From contig JACJYL010000002.1 in the NCBI GenBank assembly GCA_020636105.1, forward strand, positions 1-64,000: DNA of 64,000 nucleotides, given 5' to 3'. A model generated the notes under the pieces. The model was not told where the DNA came from and searched no databases. It was given only the letters and a program-made list of their open reading frames with translations. This stretch comes from Lewinellaceae bacterium. Lineage in GTDB: Bacteria; Bacteroidota; Bacteroidia; Chitinophagales; Saprospiraceae. Within the stretch, counting starts at the first letter, position 1. Each line of letters begins with the position of its first letter. Below are positions 13,117-22,067 of the stretch, piece by piece. A program made the position numbers and the translations under genes.

Positions 13117-13437
13117 GGGTTTCTTTACTTGCCAACCAAAGTATAGTAATATTTGAAGGGTTTATGCAATGCTACAGACTTTTCAGCATCCTGACTAATC
13201 CGCAAAAGTGGTGAGGGGTTATTATTCTTCTGCTTTATCTTTGAAACATCAAGGAAACAAACGCCAAAAAGCCAGTTGAAGACGTTTTTAAAGCTATGAA
13301 AACTGACAGATGGAAGCAACCGTTTTTCCTCAAAATGCGCTCTCATAACAGGATTCAGTTTCTGCCTTTACAGGTGAAACTCCAAGGCCCACGGCAATTA
13401 AACCTGCTCTTCGTGGGTCTTTTTTATTTCCATTGCT
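13117..13437. other. Intergenic segment between the CRISPR array and tdk
   Basis: About 320 bp without a convincing gene. A 73-codon minus-strand frame at 13125-13346 has no recognisable domain and no support from context. The segment holds one good rho-independent terminator at 13385-13426. I see no cas remnant, insertion sequence or leader-like AT-rich tract, which fits this being the distal side of the array. Confidence 0.6.
13385..13426 (+). terminator. Rho-independent terminator downstream of the CRISPR array
   Basis: AGGCCCACG at 13385-13393 pairs with CGTGGGTCT at 13412-13420 (9 bp, one G-U), followed by a run of T ending at 13425. The T-run is on the plus strand, so it would stop transcription coming out of the array. 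Nothing else on the plus strand upstream needs a terminator, so it probably ends the pre-crRNA. tdk converges from the other side. Confidence 0.7.
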
Positions 13438-14025
13438 TTACTTTCCAAAATCGAGGATGTTGCCCATGCTGTAACATGTACGGCAGCGGGGTTCATAGCT
13501 GTCCTTTTCGCCCAGGACCACCGTATCTTCCTCCTTGGTTTTCCGGTAGGAAAAAACGGCGAGGTTTCCGCAATGTTGACAAATAGCGTGCACCTTGGTA
13601 ATATATTCAGCAACCGCCAGCAATTGTGGAATGGGGCCAAAAGGCTTCCCCTTAAAATCCATGTCCAGCCCGGCTACGATCACTCGTACGCCCCGGAGAG
13701 CCAATTGCTCACAAACCAAAGTGAGGTCTTCATCAAAAAACTGTGCCTCATCAATGCCGACCACATCAACACCTTCCGATAATTCGAGGATCTTCCGAGA
13801 TTTTTCTACGGGAGTAGAGAGGATATAATTGGCATCGTGAGAAACCACCTTCGCTTCATCGTACCGCGTATCGATTTTGGGTTTGAAAATTTCCACTTTT
13901 TGGTTCGCGATCTTGGCTCGCTTCAACCGCCGGATAAGTTCTTCTGTTTTTCCTGAAAACATGGATCCGCATATGACTTCGATCCAACCACTGCGTTGAC
14001 CTTTAAAATGTGGCTCTAAAAACAT
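13438..14025 (-). CDS. tdk: Thymidine kinase
   Basis: 195 residues. Type II thymidine kinase, which phosphorylates thymidine to dTMP in the salvage pathway. Visible features are the P-loop GSMFSGKT near residues 20-27, the Walker B-like DEAQFF, the conserved glycine-rich stretch around GLDMDFKGKPFGP, and four cysteines (CQHC and CRTC) for the structural zinc. The length is normal for the family. It converges on the CRISPR array. The ATG at 14025 is the only start that leaves the P-loop at its usual distance from the N-terminus. Confidence 0.97.
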   Translation of the reverse strand: MFLEPHFKGQRSGWIEVICGSMFSGKTEELIRRLKRAKIANQKVEIFKPKIDTRYDEAKVVSHDANYILSTPVEKSRKILELSEGVDVVGIDEAQFFDEDLTLVCEQLALRGVRVIVAGLDMDFKGKPFGPIPQLLAVAEYITKVHAICQHCGNLAVFSYRKTKEEDTVVLGEKDSYEPRCRTCYSMGNILDFGK

Positions 14026-14079
14026 ATTGTTCTTTTATTATACGATTCAATTTACTTCAGTTTTTCAATAGGTTTAATG

Positions 14080-14156
14080 GTTCAAGTGGAGCGCAGCGAC
14101 ATCCCGGCATTAAATGCCGAGGACAGGTTCCCGCACCGTAGGTCGGGAGGGTTCAA
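14080..14156. repeat. Interspersed intergenic repeat, copy 1
   Basis: About 75 bp that closely resembles 52822-52898. Shared blocks are CGCAGCGACAT, ACAGGTTC and AGGTCGGGAG, bounded by GTTCAA on both sides. This copy has an internal GGCATTAAATGCC palindrome. It lies upstream of tdk, outside any gene. Function unknown; a REP-like or small mobile element is possible. Confidence 0.7.
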
Positions 14157-14270
14157 ATCTTTAGCAATTATTTGATAATCAAAATTTTGCATGCCAACGA
14201 CCCCCGACTATTCGTGTAAGAGACAGGTTTGCGAGAGACATAGTTAAATATACATTCTCTCAAAAGGGCT

Positions 14271-14330
14271 CCCAATCTATCTCAATCTCCCTCAATCTCC
14301 CTCAATCTCTTTCAATCTCATTCCATCTCC
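14271..14330. repeat. Short tandem repeat, about 10-bp unit CTCAATCTCC
   Basis: Roughly six imperfect head-to-tail copies of an AATCTC(CC/TT) unit: two exact CTCAATCTCC units at 14281-14300 with drifting copies on both sides. It is a simple-sequence tract in the promoter-proximal spacer and could vary in copy number between strains. Confidence 0.85.
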
Positions 14331-14401
14331 AAAAAATTCTCCGCCAAAAGTAAAACAAATAAAGAATAAATGGAGTTAGGAGTAGATTAATATCATTATA
14401 T

Positions 14402-14409
14402 TATCTTTG
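14402..14409 (+). promoter_or_regulatory. Bacteroidota-type -7 box TATCTTTG
   Basis: TATCTTTG matches the TAnnTTTG consensus of the primary sigma factor of Bacteroidota and lies 22 bp before the ATG of the proline-rich gene. There is no clear TTG at the -33 position, so the call is moderate. Confidence 0.5.
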
Positions 14410-14431
14410 CGAAAAATTAAATCGAGGATTC

Positions 14432-15142
14432 ATGGATTTTCAACAAAGCAAAAAACTGTTAGATAAAATAAACGCCCTCCACCAAAGTATATCCTTTGAG
14501 GAAGAAAACATTTCATCCATAGAGAGAGATCTCATGCTGAGTTATATTCGGCAGTTTTACGAATCTTTCCTGAACACCCAACCGGAAACACTTTCAGACC
14601 CGGCAAGAAATGCCATTAAAAAGGCCAAAATTAAAAAAGAGGCCAGCACAAGTTCCGCGGAAGAATACGCTCCCCCTCCAAAAGTTAAAATTCCGGAGCC
14701 AGTAAAAGAGATTGAATTTGAGGTGACTCCGCCACCTCCGCCACCACCTCCGCCACCGCCAGTGGTGAAGGAAGAACCAAGAGTTGAAGTACCGCAACCT
14801 CCAAAAGCGACACCGGCACCAAAATCCGCTCCTTCCGGAAAATTCAGATCTCTTTTCGACAACAAAGAAGCTTCAGAGCTTTCGGAAAAACTGAGTCTGC
14901 AACCCATCAGCGACATCAACAAAGCAATTGCCATCAACGACAAACTGTTGTATGTCAATGACCTGTTCGGAAAGGATCCCAATGCCTACTCCGCAGCGAT
15001 GATCCGGCTCAACAATTTTAACACCATGGATGAAGCCAGGGATTTGCTTGAGCAATTCGCACAAAGTCACGATTGGCTGGAAGAGGAAAAACAGGATACC
15101 GCCCGCGCATTCATAAAAATCGTCAGGCGCAGGTATATCTAG
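14432..15142 (+). CDS. Conserved hypothetical protein with proline-rich linker
   Basis: 236 residues, no signal peptide or membrane segment, so probably cytoplasmic. The N-terminal ~65 residues are predicted helical (MDFQQSKKLLDKINAL...). A disordered, charged middle carries eleven consecutive prolines encoded by mixed CCG/CCA/CCT codons. A compact C-terminal ~95-residue helical domain contains INDKLLYVNDLFGKD and ends in IVRRRYI. The C-terminal domain resembles one I associate with uncharacterised Bacteroidota proteins that follow a hydrophilic linker, but I cannot name a family. It may bind a partner through the proline tract. Function unknown. Confidence 0.85.
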   Translation: MDFQQSKKLLDKINALHQSISFEEENISSIERDLMLSYIRQFYESFLNTQPETLSDPARNAIKKAKIKKEASTSSAEEYAPPPKVKIPEPVKEIEFEVTPPPPPPPPPPPVVKEEPRVEVPQPPKATPAPKSAPSGKFRSLFDNKEASELSEKLSLQPISDINKAIAINDKLLYVNDLFGKDPNAYSAAMIRLNNFNTMDEARDLLEQFAQSHDWLEEEKQDTARAFIKIVRRRYI

Positions 15143-15532
15143 GGGGTCAGGATATTATTTTTGTTGATCCTGGGAGGTAATTTCGTGCCCGGCCAAAAAA
15201 CAATCTGTTCCCTTAAGAACAGCGGATGGTCTTTTAGAAACATTAAACAAAGCTACCTCCCCACCCTGCCAGAAGTCGTAGAAACCACCATTTTTTTTTA
15301 TTTTTGTGACATTTTACAACAGGAAAAAACTTTTTTATTCAAATAGAAAAGGGTTATTTTACACTAAGGTATTAAATACCTGGGACAGCAAATAAATTTC
15401 AATTAAACCGAATAGTCATTTATCCCCTCGTTAAAAGAGATAAAGAGGTGGAAAAATCAGGATAAATAATGCAATGGCTTTAAAAAGAGCTCGTAATTAC
15501 ATTGTTTATAAGGATAAAAAACTTTACAAAAA
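15143..15532. other. Intergenic region upstream of pfkA
   Basis: About 390 bp, AT-rich, without a credible gene. A perfect 13-nt palindrome GGTATTAAATACC at 15368-15380 could be an operator for the downstream glycolytic pair. TATTTTTG near 15300 fits the TAnnTTTG promoter pattern, but no matching TTG is obvious upstream. No strong terminator follows the proline-rich gene. Confidence 0.5.
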
Positions 15533-16504
15533 ATGAAAAAAATCGCCGTATTTACCTCTGGAGGTGATGCCCCCGGCATGAATGCGTGTATTAGAGCCGT
15601 AGTGCGTGCAGCAATCAAAAACAACTGCGAAGTTGTTGGAATTATGAGAGGTTATGAAGGTATGATGGATGGTGACTTTACACCATTGAAGCGAAGAGAT
15701 GTTAGCGGTATTATCCAACAGGGAGGTACGATTTTATATTCAGCCCGAAGCGAACGTTTCAGAACGCCCGAAGGGAGGAAGATAGCCTACAAAAATTTGA
15801 AAAAAGAAGGGATCGAAGGGGTGGTTGCCATTGGAGGAAATGGTACCTTTACGGGGGCCAAAGTATTTATGGAGGAATATCCTCAAATCCCTTTTGTAGG
15901 GGTTCCGGGAACCATCGACAATGATCTTTATGGAACAGATTACACCATTGGTTACGACACTGCCATCAATACGGCCATGCAGGCCATTGACAAAATTAAA
16001 GATACAGCCAATGCCCACAACCGGATTTTCTTTGTAGAAGTAATGGGGCGTGATGCAGGTTTTATTGCACTACTCAGCGGCATTGCCACAGGATCGGAAG
16101 CAGTGCTCATCCCGGAAAATAAAACGGAAATATCCGACCTGATCGCCAGTCTCGAATCATTGGACGGAGAAAAGAAAACTTCAAGTATTGTGATTGTTGC
16201 TGAAGGCGATGATGCCGGAGGTGCCTTTAAGGTGGCAGAAGATGTAAAACAATTACGCCCGGATTTAAGTATCAGGGTTACCGTGCTGGGACATGTGCAA
16301 CGAGGAGGAAGCCCTACCTGCATGGAGCGGGTAAGAGCCAGCCGCCTGGGGGTAGAAGCTGTCAATGCGCTTTTTACAGGAATGCGAGGAGTTATGATCG
16401 GGCAGATTCATAACGATATTTCTTATATTCCCTTTGCCCGGGCCATCAACTTCAAACAGGTAATCAATCCTGTACTGCTGGATATGGTTAAAATCCTTCG
16501 GTAA
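15533..16504 (+). CDS. pfkA: 6-phosphofructokinase, ATP-type
   Basis: 323 residues, the usual length of bacterial PfkA. It phosphorylates fructose 6-phosphate to fructose 1,6-bisphosphate. Visible motifs are SGGDAPGMN (nucleotide binding), SARSERF with the R72 equivalent, PGTIDND with the catalytic Asp, MGRDAGF, AEGDD and LGHVQRGGSP. The Gly in PGTIDND and the Gly after N103 are the residues expected of ATP-dependent enzymes. The oddity is N103 in GGNGT, where E. coli and most homologues have Asp (GGDGS), a residue involved in Mg-ATP binding. It is followed after about 50 bp by a second, PPi-type phosphofructokinase. Confidence 0.96.
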   Translation: MKKIAVFTSGGDAPGMNACIRAVVRAAIKNNCEVVGIMRGYEGMMDGDFTPLKRRDVSGIIQQGGTILYSARSERFRTPEGRKIAYKNLKKEGIEGVVAIGGNGTFTGAKVFMEEYPQIPFVGVPGTIDNDLYGTDYTIGYDTAINTAMQAIDKIKDTANAHNRIFFVEVMGRDAGFIALLSGIATGSEAVLIPENKTEISDLIASLESLDGEKKTSSIVIVAEGDDAGGAFKVAEDVKQLRPDLSIRVTVLGHVQRGGSPTCMERVRASRLGVEAVNALFTGMRGVMIGQIHNDISYIPFARAINFKQVINPVLLDMVKILR

Positions 16505-16555
16505 CCAATAAGTAAAGACAATCAAACTGAATTATATTACAGAAAATTTATCATC

Positions 16556-17752
16556 ATGGCAAAAGCGAAAACAAGTAAAGGAACCATTGCAATTTTAACG
16601 GGTGGGGGTGATGTACCCGGACTCAATCCGGCAATACGCGCGGTAACCATCCGTGCCAACAGGGAAGGATTCCGGGTCATTGGAATCCGGAGAGGCTGGG
16701 GAGGTCTTGTCGATATTATCAGGGACCCCAAAGCTGATAACAGTAATAATTTCCAGGAATTGACCAACAATATCGTCAACAAAGCCGGTAGAACCGGAGG
16801 TACTTTCCTTCACTCTTCAAGAACTAAACCCAGCCATGTGAAAAAATCTGAAGTGCCGGAACACCTGAAGGATTCATTCAAGGAAGATATCAATGACCTT
16901 ACTCCTGAGGTATTGAAAAACCTCGAATGGCTGGGAATTGATTATCTAATACCCATTGGAGGAGACGATACCCTGAGTTATGGCGTACACTTATCCACCC
17001 TGGGCGTCAAAGTGGTGGCCATTCCCAAAACGATGGACAACGACGTACCGGGAACTGATTACTGTATTGGTTTCAGTACCTGTGTGACACGAACCATCAG
17101 TATGACCAACAGCCTTCGTACTGCCGCCGGTTCGCACGAGCGTATTATGGTCCTGGAAGTATTTGGCCGTTATGCAGGCTTTACGGCCATGTTGCCGACT
17201 ATGGCGGGAGCGGCCAACAGGTGCGTCATCCCGGAATTTGAATTTTCACTGGATCACCTTACCGAAGCCTTGTCAGAAGACAGGCGCCAGAACCCCAGCA
17301 ACTATTCCATCGTTCTGGTATCAGAAGGCGCCAAATTCGAGGGAGCTGAAATGATGTTCCAGGATGCGGAAAGAGATGCTTACGGTCATGCCAAACTCGG
17401 AGGAATTGGTAAAATTGTGGCTGATCAGATCAAAAAGCTTTCTCCCAAATACAATAACGGCAAACGCGTAGACGTCATTGAGCAAAAACTGGGCTACCTC
17501 ACCCGATGCGGGGATCCGGATGCAGTGGACTCCATCGTACCAATGGCTTACGGCAACCTCGCCCTTGACCTGATCATCAAAGGAATGCACGGGAGACTGG
17601 TGGTATTGAAAAACGGCCGCTATGACAACCTCCCTATAGAGGTAGTGACCAGTTCCAATAAAATTGTCGATGTAAAAAAACATTATAACACAGAACGGCT
17701 TCGTCCGTTTTACCACAGTTTCGAGATGCTGCCACAGTTCATCATGACCTAA
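16556..17752 (+). CDS. Phosphofructokinase with pyrophosphate-type signature
   Basis: 398 residues. Same superfamily as the preceding gene but with GGDDT (D137-D138) in place of GGDGS, and K158 in IPKTMDND in place of PGTIDND. In the family these two changes (Asp for Gly104, Lys for Gly124 in E. coli numbering) mark enzymes that use pyrophosphate rather than ATP, which makes the glycolytic step reversible. Other motifs are TGGGDVPGLNPAIR at the N-terminus, VFGRYAGF and the C-terminal GYLTRCGDPD region. Such group II/III enzymes are longer than PfkA, as here. The donor is inferred from signature residues, not measured. It probably forms an operon with pfkA. Confidence 0.93.
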   Translation: MAKAKTSKGTIAILTGGGDVPGLNPAIRAVTIRANREGFRVIGIRRGWGGLVDIIRDPKADNSNNFQELTNNIVNKAGRTGGTFLHSSRTKPSHVKKSEVPEHLKDSFKEDINDLTPEVLKNLEWLGIDYLIPIGGDDTLSYGVHLSTLGVKVVAIPKTMDNDVPGTDYCIGFSTCVTRTISMTNSLRTAAGSHERIMVLEVFGRYAGFTAMLPTMAGAANRCVIPEFEFSLDHLTEALSEDRRQNPSNYSIVLVSEGAKFEGAEMMFQDAERDAYGHAKLGGIGKIVADQIKKLSPKYNNGKRVDVIEQKLGYLTRCGDPDAVDSIVPMAYGNLALDLIIKGMHGRLVVLKNGRYDNLPIEVVTSSNKIVDVKKHYNTERLRPFYHSFEMLPQFIMT

Positions 17753-17843
17753 GTGGCGTTGGTCTAATTTTCAGGAAGGATTGAACCTAAAAGGACGGGA
17801 ATTCGTTATTTTAAGCAATATATCCATTATTACAATCAAGAAA

Positions 17844-18563
17844 ATGGCCAATAAAACATCAAATCGACTGTTACAAAGTTTGGGCGCCCCTGCAATTTTT
17901 GTCGGCATCCTCGTCCTCATCCAGCTATTGAGTTCCCTATTGGGATTACAGCTTGGTGTTTATGGTATTTACCCGAGGGATCTGACAGGTTTCAGGGGCG
18001 TTTTTTTGGCCCCCCTACTCCATTCAGGCTGGCCGCACCTGATTTCCAATGCACCTCCCTTGTTTTTCATGAGCGCCATGATTCTCTATTTCTACAGGCG
18101 TGTGGGCTATAAAGCCATCACCATGATCTACATTCTCACCGGCCTTGCCGTATGGTTGTTTGGCCGGTCGGTATTTCATATCGGTGCCAGTGGCGTAGTT
18201 TACGGCCTGGTGGCTTTTGTCGCCTGGATGGGTATCTTCAGAAGGAATATCAAATCCATAGCCCTTTCTCTTATCGTGGTCTTTTATTATGGCTCCATGT
18301 TCATGGGTATTGTTCCGGGGCAGGAAGGCATCTCCTGGGAAAGTCACCTTTTTGGGGCCCTGGTAGGTATTTTTGTGGCATACTGGTACAAGGCTGATAT
18401 TGAAAAAGATGAGGAAAAAGAAGTCCCTTCCTGGGAAAGGGAACCTGAACTTCCACCCAAAAATTTCTTCGATTCCGATCCTTTTGAAAAAACAAAACAA
18501 GAAAAACTTCGCGAAGAACGGGATAAGGGCAATGACCCGCCGAAGTGGTTTTCGAATTATTAA
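17844..18563 (+). CDS. Rhomboid family intramembrane serine protease
   Basis: 239 residues from the ATG at 17844; a TTG at 17781 would add 21 residues of unconvincing sequence. About six hydrophobic segments. Rhomboid hallmarks are HLISN (the HxxxN motif), GASG with the catalytic Ser, and SHLFGALVG with the catalytic His in the last membrane helix. The ~60-residue C-terminal tail is charged and cytoplasmic-looking. Rhomboids cut membrane proteins within the lipid bilayer; the substrate cannot be told from sequence. It lies about 90 bp after the phosphofructokinase on the same strand and converges with glpK. Confidence 0.93.
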   Translation: MANKTSNRLLQSLGAPAIFVGILVLIQLLSSLLGLQLGVYGIYPRDLTGFRGVFLAPLLHSGWPHLISNAPPLFFMSAMILYFYRRVGYKAITMIYILTGLAVWLFGRSVFHIGASGVVYGLVAFVAWMGIFRRNIKSIALSLIVVFYYGSMFMGIVPGQEGISWESHLFGALVGIFVAYWYKADIEKDEEKEVPSWEREPELPPKNFFDSDPFEKTKQEKLREERDKGNDPPKWFSNY

Positions 18564-18647
18564 TGCTGGTTACTGGTTTGCTGGTTACAGGTTTGCTGGT
18601 TGCTTGTTGCTGGTTACTTGTTGCTGGTTACTTGTTGCTCGTTGCGA
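18564..18647. repeat. Minisatellite, 14-bp unit GTTGCTGGTTACTT
   Basis: Tandem, slightly diverged copies of TTGCTGGTTAC / TTGCTGGTTACTTG fill the space between the convergent rhomboid and glpK genes. The same unit recurs at 51188-51227 and in shorter form near 54870, so it is a dispersed family. Confidence 0.85.
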
Positions 18648-18667
18648 GATTGACAGCTGTAAAGACA

Positions 18668-20158
18668 TTAGTGCTCTTCCCACCCCATGGTGCGTTGAAT
18701 GGCCTTTTGCCAGCCAGCATATTTCTCTTTGCGCCAGTTTTCGTCCATTTGTGGGAAAAAAGTACGGTCCAGCTGCCAGTTTTGGACAATTTCTTCCATC
18801 GTCAGATATCCTACCGACAACCCGGCGAGGTAAGCGGCTCCCAGTGCGGTCGTCTCCACCACTTTGGGCCGTTCCACCGCTGTATCCAGAATATCCGACT
18901 GAAACTGCATGAGCAAATCATTGGCACTGGCTCCGCCATCCACTTTTAACTTTTTCAGTGAAATGCCCGAATCTTTTTCCATGGCCTCCAAAACATCTTT
19001 GGTTTGATAGGCAAGTGATTGTAAGGTGGCCCGGATCAGGTGTGCCTTGGTAGTGCCCCGGGTAAGTCCGAAAATAGCCCCCCTGGCATACATATCCCAA
19101 TATGGAGCCCCTAATCCTGCAAAAGCAGGAACGACATAAACCCCGCCGGCATCTTCCACTTTCAGCGCATAATATTCCGAGTCCGGAGATTCATCGATAA
19201 GATGAAGTCCGTCGCGCAGCCATTGAATAGCAGCCCCTGCAATAAAAACGCTGCCTTCCAGGGCATAAGTGACTTTCCCATTTAGCCCCCAGGCAATAGT
19301 AGTTAACAACCCAGATTTCGACAACACGGCCTTTTCCCCGGTATTCATCAACATAAAACATCCTGTACCATAAGTATTTTTGGCCATACCCGGTTGGTGA
19401 CATGCCTGGCCGAACAAGGCAGCCTGTTGATCACCGGCCACCCCTCCTATCAGGATTCCGGCTCCGAACCAGGACTCATCCGTGAGGCCAAAGTGCCCGC
19501 TGGAAGGCCTCACCTCCGGCAACATGATGGCCGGCACCCCGAGGATTTGCAACAGTTTTTCATCCCATTTCAATTCATGGATATTGTACATCAGCGTTCT
19601 TGAGGCATTGGAATAATCCGTAGCATGAACCGTCCCGTTGGTCAGTTTCCAGATCAACCAGGTATCGATCGTTCCAAAAAGCAATTCGCCCATTTCCGCG
19701 GCTGGTCTTGCCCCTTCCACATTGTCCAGTATCCACTTCAGTTTGGTTCCGGAAAAATAAGCATCCAGCACCAGGCCCGTCGAATTTCGGAACACATCCT
19801 CATGTCCTCCGGACTTAAGATCATCGCAAATGCTGGCCGTCCTTCTGTCTTGCCAGACAATGGCTTTACCTACCGGCCTTCCCGTTTTTTTATTCCAAAC
19901 GACCGTGGTCTCCCGCTGGTTGGTGATTCCAATAGCCGCTATTTGCTGAGGGGAAATATTGTTTTTGCCCATCACCGCCCTGGCCACTTTCAGCTGAGTC
20001 TCCCAAATTTCCATCGCATCGTGTTCAACCCAGGCTGCTTGAGGAAAAAATTGGGTAAACTCTTGCTGCGCAACATCAACAATATCTCCTTTCCTGTCAA
20101 AAATAATCGCTCTTGAGCTTGTCGTCCCTTGATCCAGGGCAAGGATATATTTTTCCAT
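18668..20158 (-). CDS. glpK: Glycerol kinase
   Basis: 496 residues, the normal FGGY-family length. It phosphorylates glycerol to glycerol 3-phosphate. It begins with the phosphate-binding loop LDQGTTSSRA, then NQRETTVVW and WQDRRT in the glycerol site, IDTWLIWKLT, the central GGVAGDQQAALFGQ, GTGCFMLMNTG, and the C-terminal ADP loop KVDGGASAND. No glycerol facilitator or glpD gene is adjacent, so it appears to be a solitary gene. It is transcribed toward the rhomboid gene and diverges from bshC. Confidence 0.98.
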   Translation of the reverse strand: MEKYILALDQGTTSSRAIIFDRKGDIVDVAQQEFTQFFPQAAWVEHDAMEIWETQLKVARAVMGKNNISPQQIAAIGITNQRETTVVWNKKTGRPVGKAIVWQDRRTASICDDLKSGGHEDVFRNSTGLVLDAYFSGTKLKWILDNVEGARPAAEMGELLFGTIDTWLIWKLTNGTVHATDYSNASRTLMYNIHELKWDEKLLQILGVPAIMLPEVRPSSGHFGLTDESWFGAGILIGGVAGDQQAALFGQACHQPGMAKNTYGTGCFMLMNTGEKAVLSKSGLLTTIAWGLNGKVTYALEGSVFIAGAAIQWLRDGLHLIDESPDSEYYALKVEDAGGVYVVPAFAGLGAPYWDMYARGAIFGLTRGTTKAHLIRATLQSLAYQTKDVLEAMEKDSGISLKKLKVDGGASANDLLMQFQSDILDTAVERPKVVETTALGAAYLAGLSVGYLTMEEIVQNWQLDRTFFPQMDENWRKEKYAGWQKAIQRTMGWEEH

Positions 20159-20412
20159 AACTTTGAAAATTTATTTATGCTTTGAACCTGTCAACCACCA
20201 GGAAATGAAGTGATTAACAAATTTTATACTCAATTTAACTTTATTTTTCTATCGAACGGTATGCCCCCTTTTGCTATGCTGCCATGCATCACGGGAAGAG
20301 GTCACCTCATTTGAAGCAAATCAAATTTCCGGGGAGGCAAACTTTAAAAATATTTGGTTGTTCTATCAAATTGTATTAATCTTAAGCCTTATAAAAAACA
20401 CAAACCATCTAC

Positions 20413-22005
20413 ATGCAAACGGTTAGAATACCTTTTCAAAACATACCTCAGCTCAGTAAAAAAGACATTGCATACGCTACGGAAAACCCTTCTTTACGCC
20501 CTTTTTTTAAATACGATGTCAAAATAGAAAGTTTCGGACAAATAATAACCGACAAGCAAAAAGAAAATACAGACCGCCAGGTGCTTGTGGATGCCCTTTT
20601 AAAACAATACAGCCAGATGAATCCCCACCAAAGGGTTAAAGAAAATATTCAGTCCCTGGCTCGGGAAAATACATTCACGGTGACCACCGCCCATCAACCC
20701 GCCCTTTTTACCGGGCCGCTTTATTATACCTACAAGATCATTTCCACCATCCGTTTAGCAGAAGAACTGAACCGTTTTTATCCGGATTATCACTTCGTCC
20801 CTGTTTTTGTTTCCGGTGCGGAAGATCATGATTTTGAAGAGATCAATCACGCCAATTTATTCCAAAAACACATCGTTTGGGAAAATAATGAAAAAGGAGC
20901 CGTGGGAATGATGAAAACGCATACCCTCAAAAACCCACTGGCAGAACTCAAAGAAATCCTGGGCGAAAGTGAGCAGGCAAAATCAATGTTGAACATTTTC
21001 TCCACCGCCTGCGCTTTTAATGAAACCTATGGCGAGGCGACGATCCAGGTAATTAATGAGCTATATGAATCCTATGGATTGGTTGTTCTGGACATGAACA
21101 AACCTGCCCTGAAAAGACTCTTTATCCCTATTGCCGAGCAGGAGCTGTTGCACCAGGTATCCCAACCCATGATAGAAGCTGCCCAGGAAAAACTCGAAGC
21201 TGCGGGATTCGGTGGCCAGGCACATGCCCGTGACATTAATTTGTTTTACCTGAGTGACCAAATCCGCAACAGGATCGTATTTGAGGACGATTTGTATAAA
21301 GTCGTCGAAACCGAATTGGTTTTTTCAGCAAAGGAAATCCTCGAGGAGCTGCACAACCACCCGGAAAGATTCAGTCCGAATGTAGTCCTGCGCCCGCTGT
21401 ACCAGGAACTGATACTCCCCAACCTGGCTTACATAGGCGGAGGCGGAGAAATTGCCTACTGGCTGGAACGCTTAAAACAGTTTGAGCATTTCGGCATCAA
21501 TTTCCCGATGCTCGTCCGAAGAAATTCTGTGTTGTGGATCGATAAAAACAGCCAAAAGAAAATAGAAAAACTGGGGTTCAATGCTGAAACTTTGTTTAAC
21601 GATACGGATTGGCTTATCCGAACTTATGTCGATCATAATGCCTCTTCTCCTCTGAGCCTGGAGGAGGAAAAAAAACTCCTTGAAGCCGTTTTTGAGGGCA
21701 TCCTCAAAAAGACCGAAGAAGTAGACCCTTCCCTCCAAAAGGCCGTCCTGGCCGAGCAAACACGCCAGTTGAAAACCATTGATCAATTGGAAAGCCGGCT
21801 GCATCGGGCGGAAAAACAAAAACACGATACGGCCATTAACCAGATACGCTCCTTAAAGGAAAAATTCTTTCCCAACAATGGACTCCAGGAAAGAACAGAT
21901 AACTTTTTACCATATTATCTGAAATATGGGGAAGCCTATTTTGATCTGCTCAAAGCTGAACTTGACCCACTTGAGCAGGGTTTTATTGTTTTTATTGAGG
22001 ATTAG
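20413..22005 (+). CDS. bshC: Putative cysteine ligase BshC (bacillithiol biosynthesis)
   Basis: 530 residues, typical of BshC. It is thought to add cysteine to GlcN-malate in the last step of bacillithiol synthesis. Recognisable stretches are TTAHQPALFTGPLYYTYK (family TGQQ-type nucleotide-binding segment), VPVFVSGAEDHDFEEINH, VLRPLYQELILPNLAYIGGGGEIAYW, and a C-terminal helical, coiled-coil-like region from about residue 425. Bacillithiol is the main low-molecular-weight thiol in many Bacteroidota. The other bsh genes are not in this window. It diverges from glpK across about 250 bp. Confidence 0.95.
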   Translation: MQTVRIPFQNIPQLSKKDIAYATENPSLRPFFKYDVKIESFGQIITDKQKENTDRQVLVDALLKQYSQMNPHQRVKENIQSLARENTFTVTTAHQPALFTGPLYYTYKIISTIRLAEELNRFYPDYHFVPVFVSGAEDHDFEEINHANLFQKHIVWENNEKGAVGMMKTHTLKNPLAELKEILGESEQAKSMLNIFSTACAFNETYGEATIQVINELYESYGLVVLDMNKPALKRLFIPIAEQELLHQVSQPMIEAAQEKLEAAGFGGQAHARDINLFYLSDQIRNRIVFEDDLYKVVETELVFSAKEILEELHNHPERFSPNVVLRPLYQELILPNLAYIGGGGEIAYWLERLKQFEHFGINFPMLVRRNSVLWIDKNSQKKIEKLGFNAETLFNDTDWLIRTYVDHNASSPLSLEEEKKLLEAVFEGILKKTEEVDPSLQKAVLAEQTRQLKTIDQLESRLHRAEKQKHDTAINQIRSLKEKFFPNNGLQERTDNFLPYYLKYGEAYFDLLKAELDPLEQGFIVFIED

Positions 22006-22067
22006 TACCAACTTTTGTTAATTTGTTCAAGTTTTTAAAAAAAAATCGTTGCCAAAATAATAGGATC

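Larger units (their letters stand above)
14026..14431. other. Intergenic region with repeats, upstream of tdk and the proline-rich gene
   Basis: About 400 bp between divergent genes, with no ORF of note. It contains the interspersed repeat at 14080-14156, a CTCAATCTC short tandem repeat at 14271-14330, and a Bacteroidota-type promoter box just before the proline-rich gene. Nothing else stands out. Confidence 0.7.

Noticed and set aside
13125..13346. 73-codon minus-strand ORF next to the array
   Set aside because: No domain, no ribosome-binding or promoter evidence; composition looks like chance.
14557..14982. 141-codon minus-strand ORF with a long glycine run
   Set aside because: Mirror image of the proline-rich linker of the real plus-strand gene.
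18373..18949. Plus-strand ORFs of 134-179 codons across the rhomboid end and glpK
   Set aside because: They cross the minisatellite and lie antisense to glpK; no family signal.
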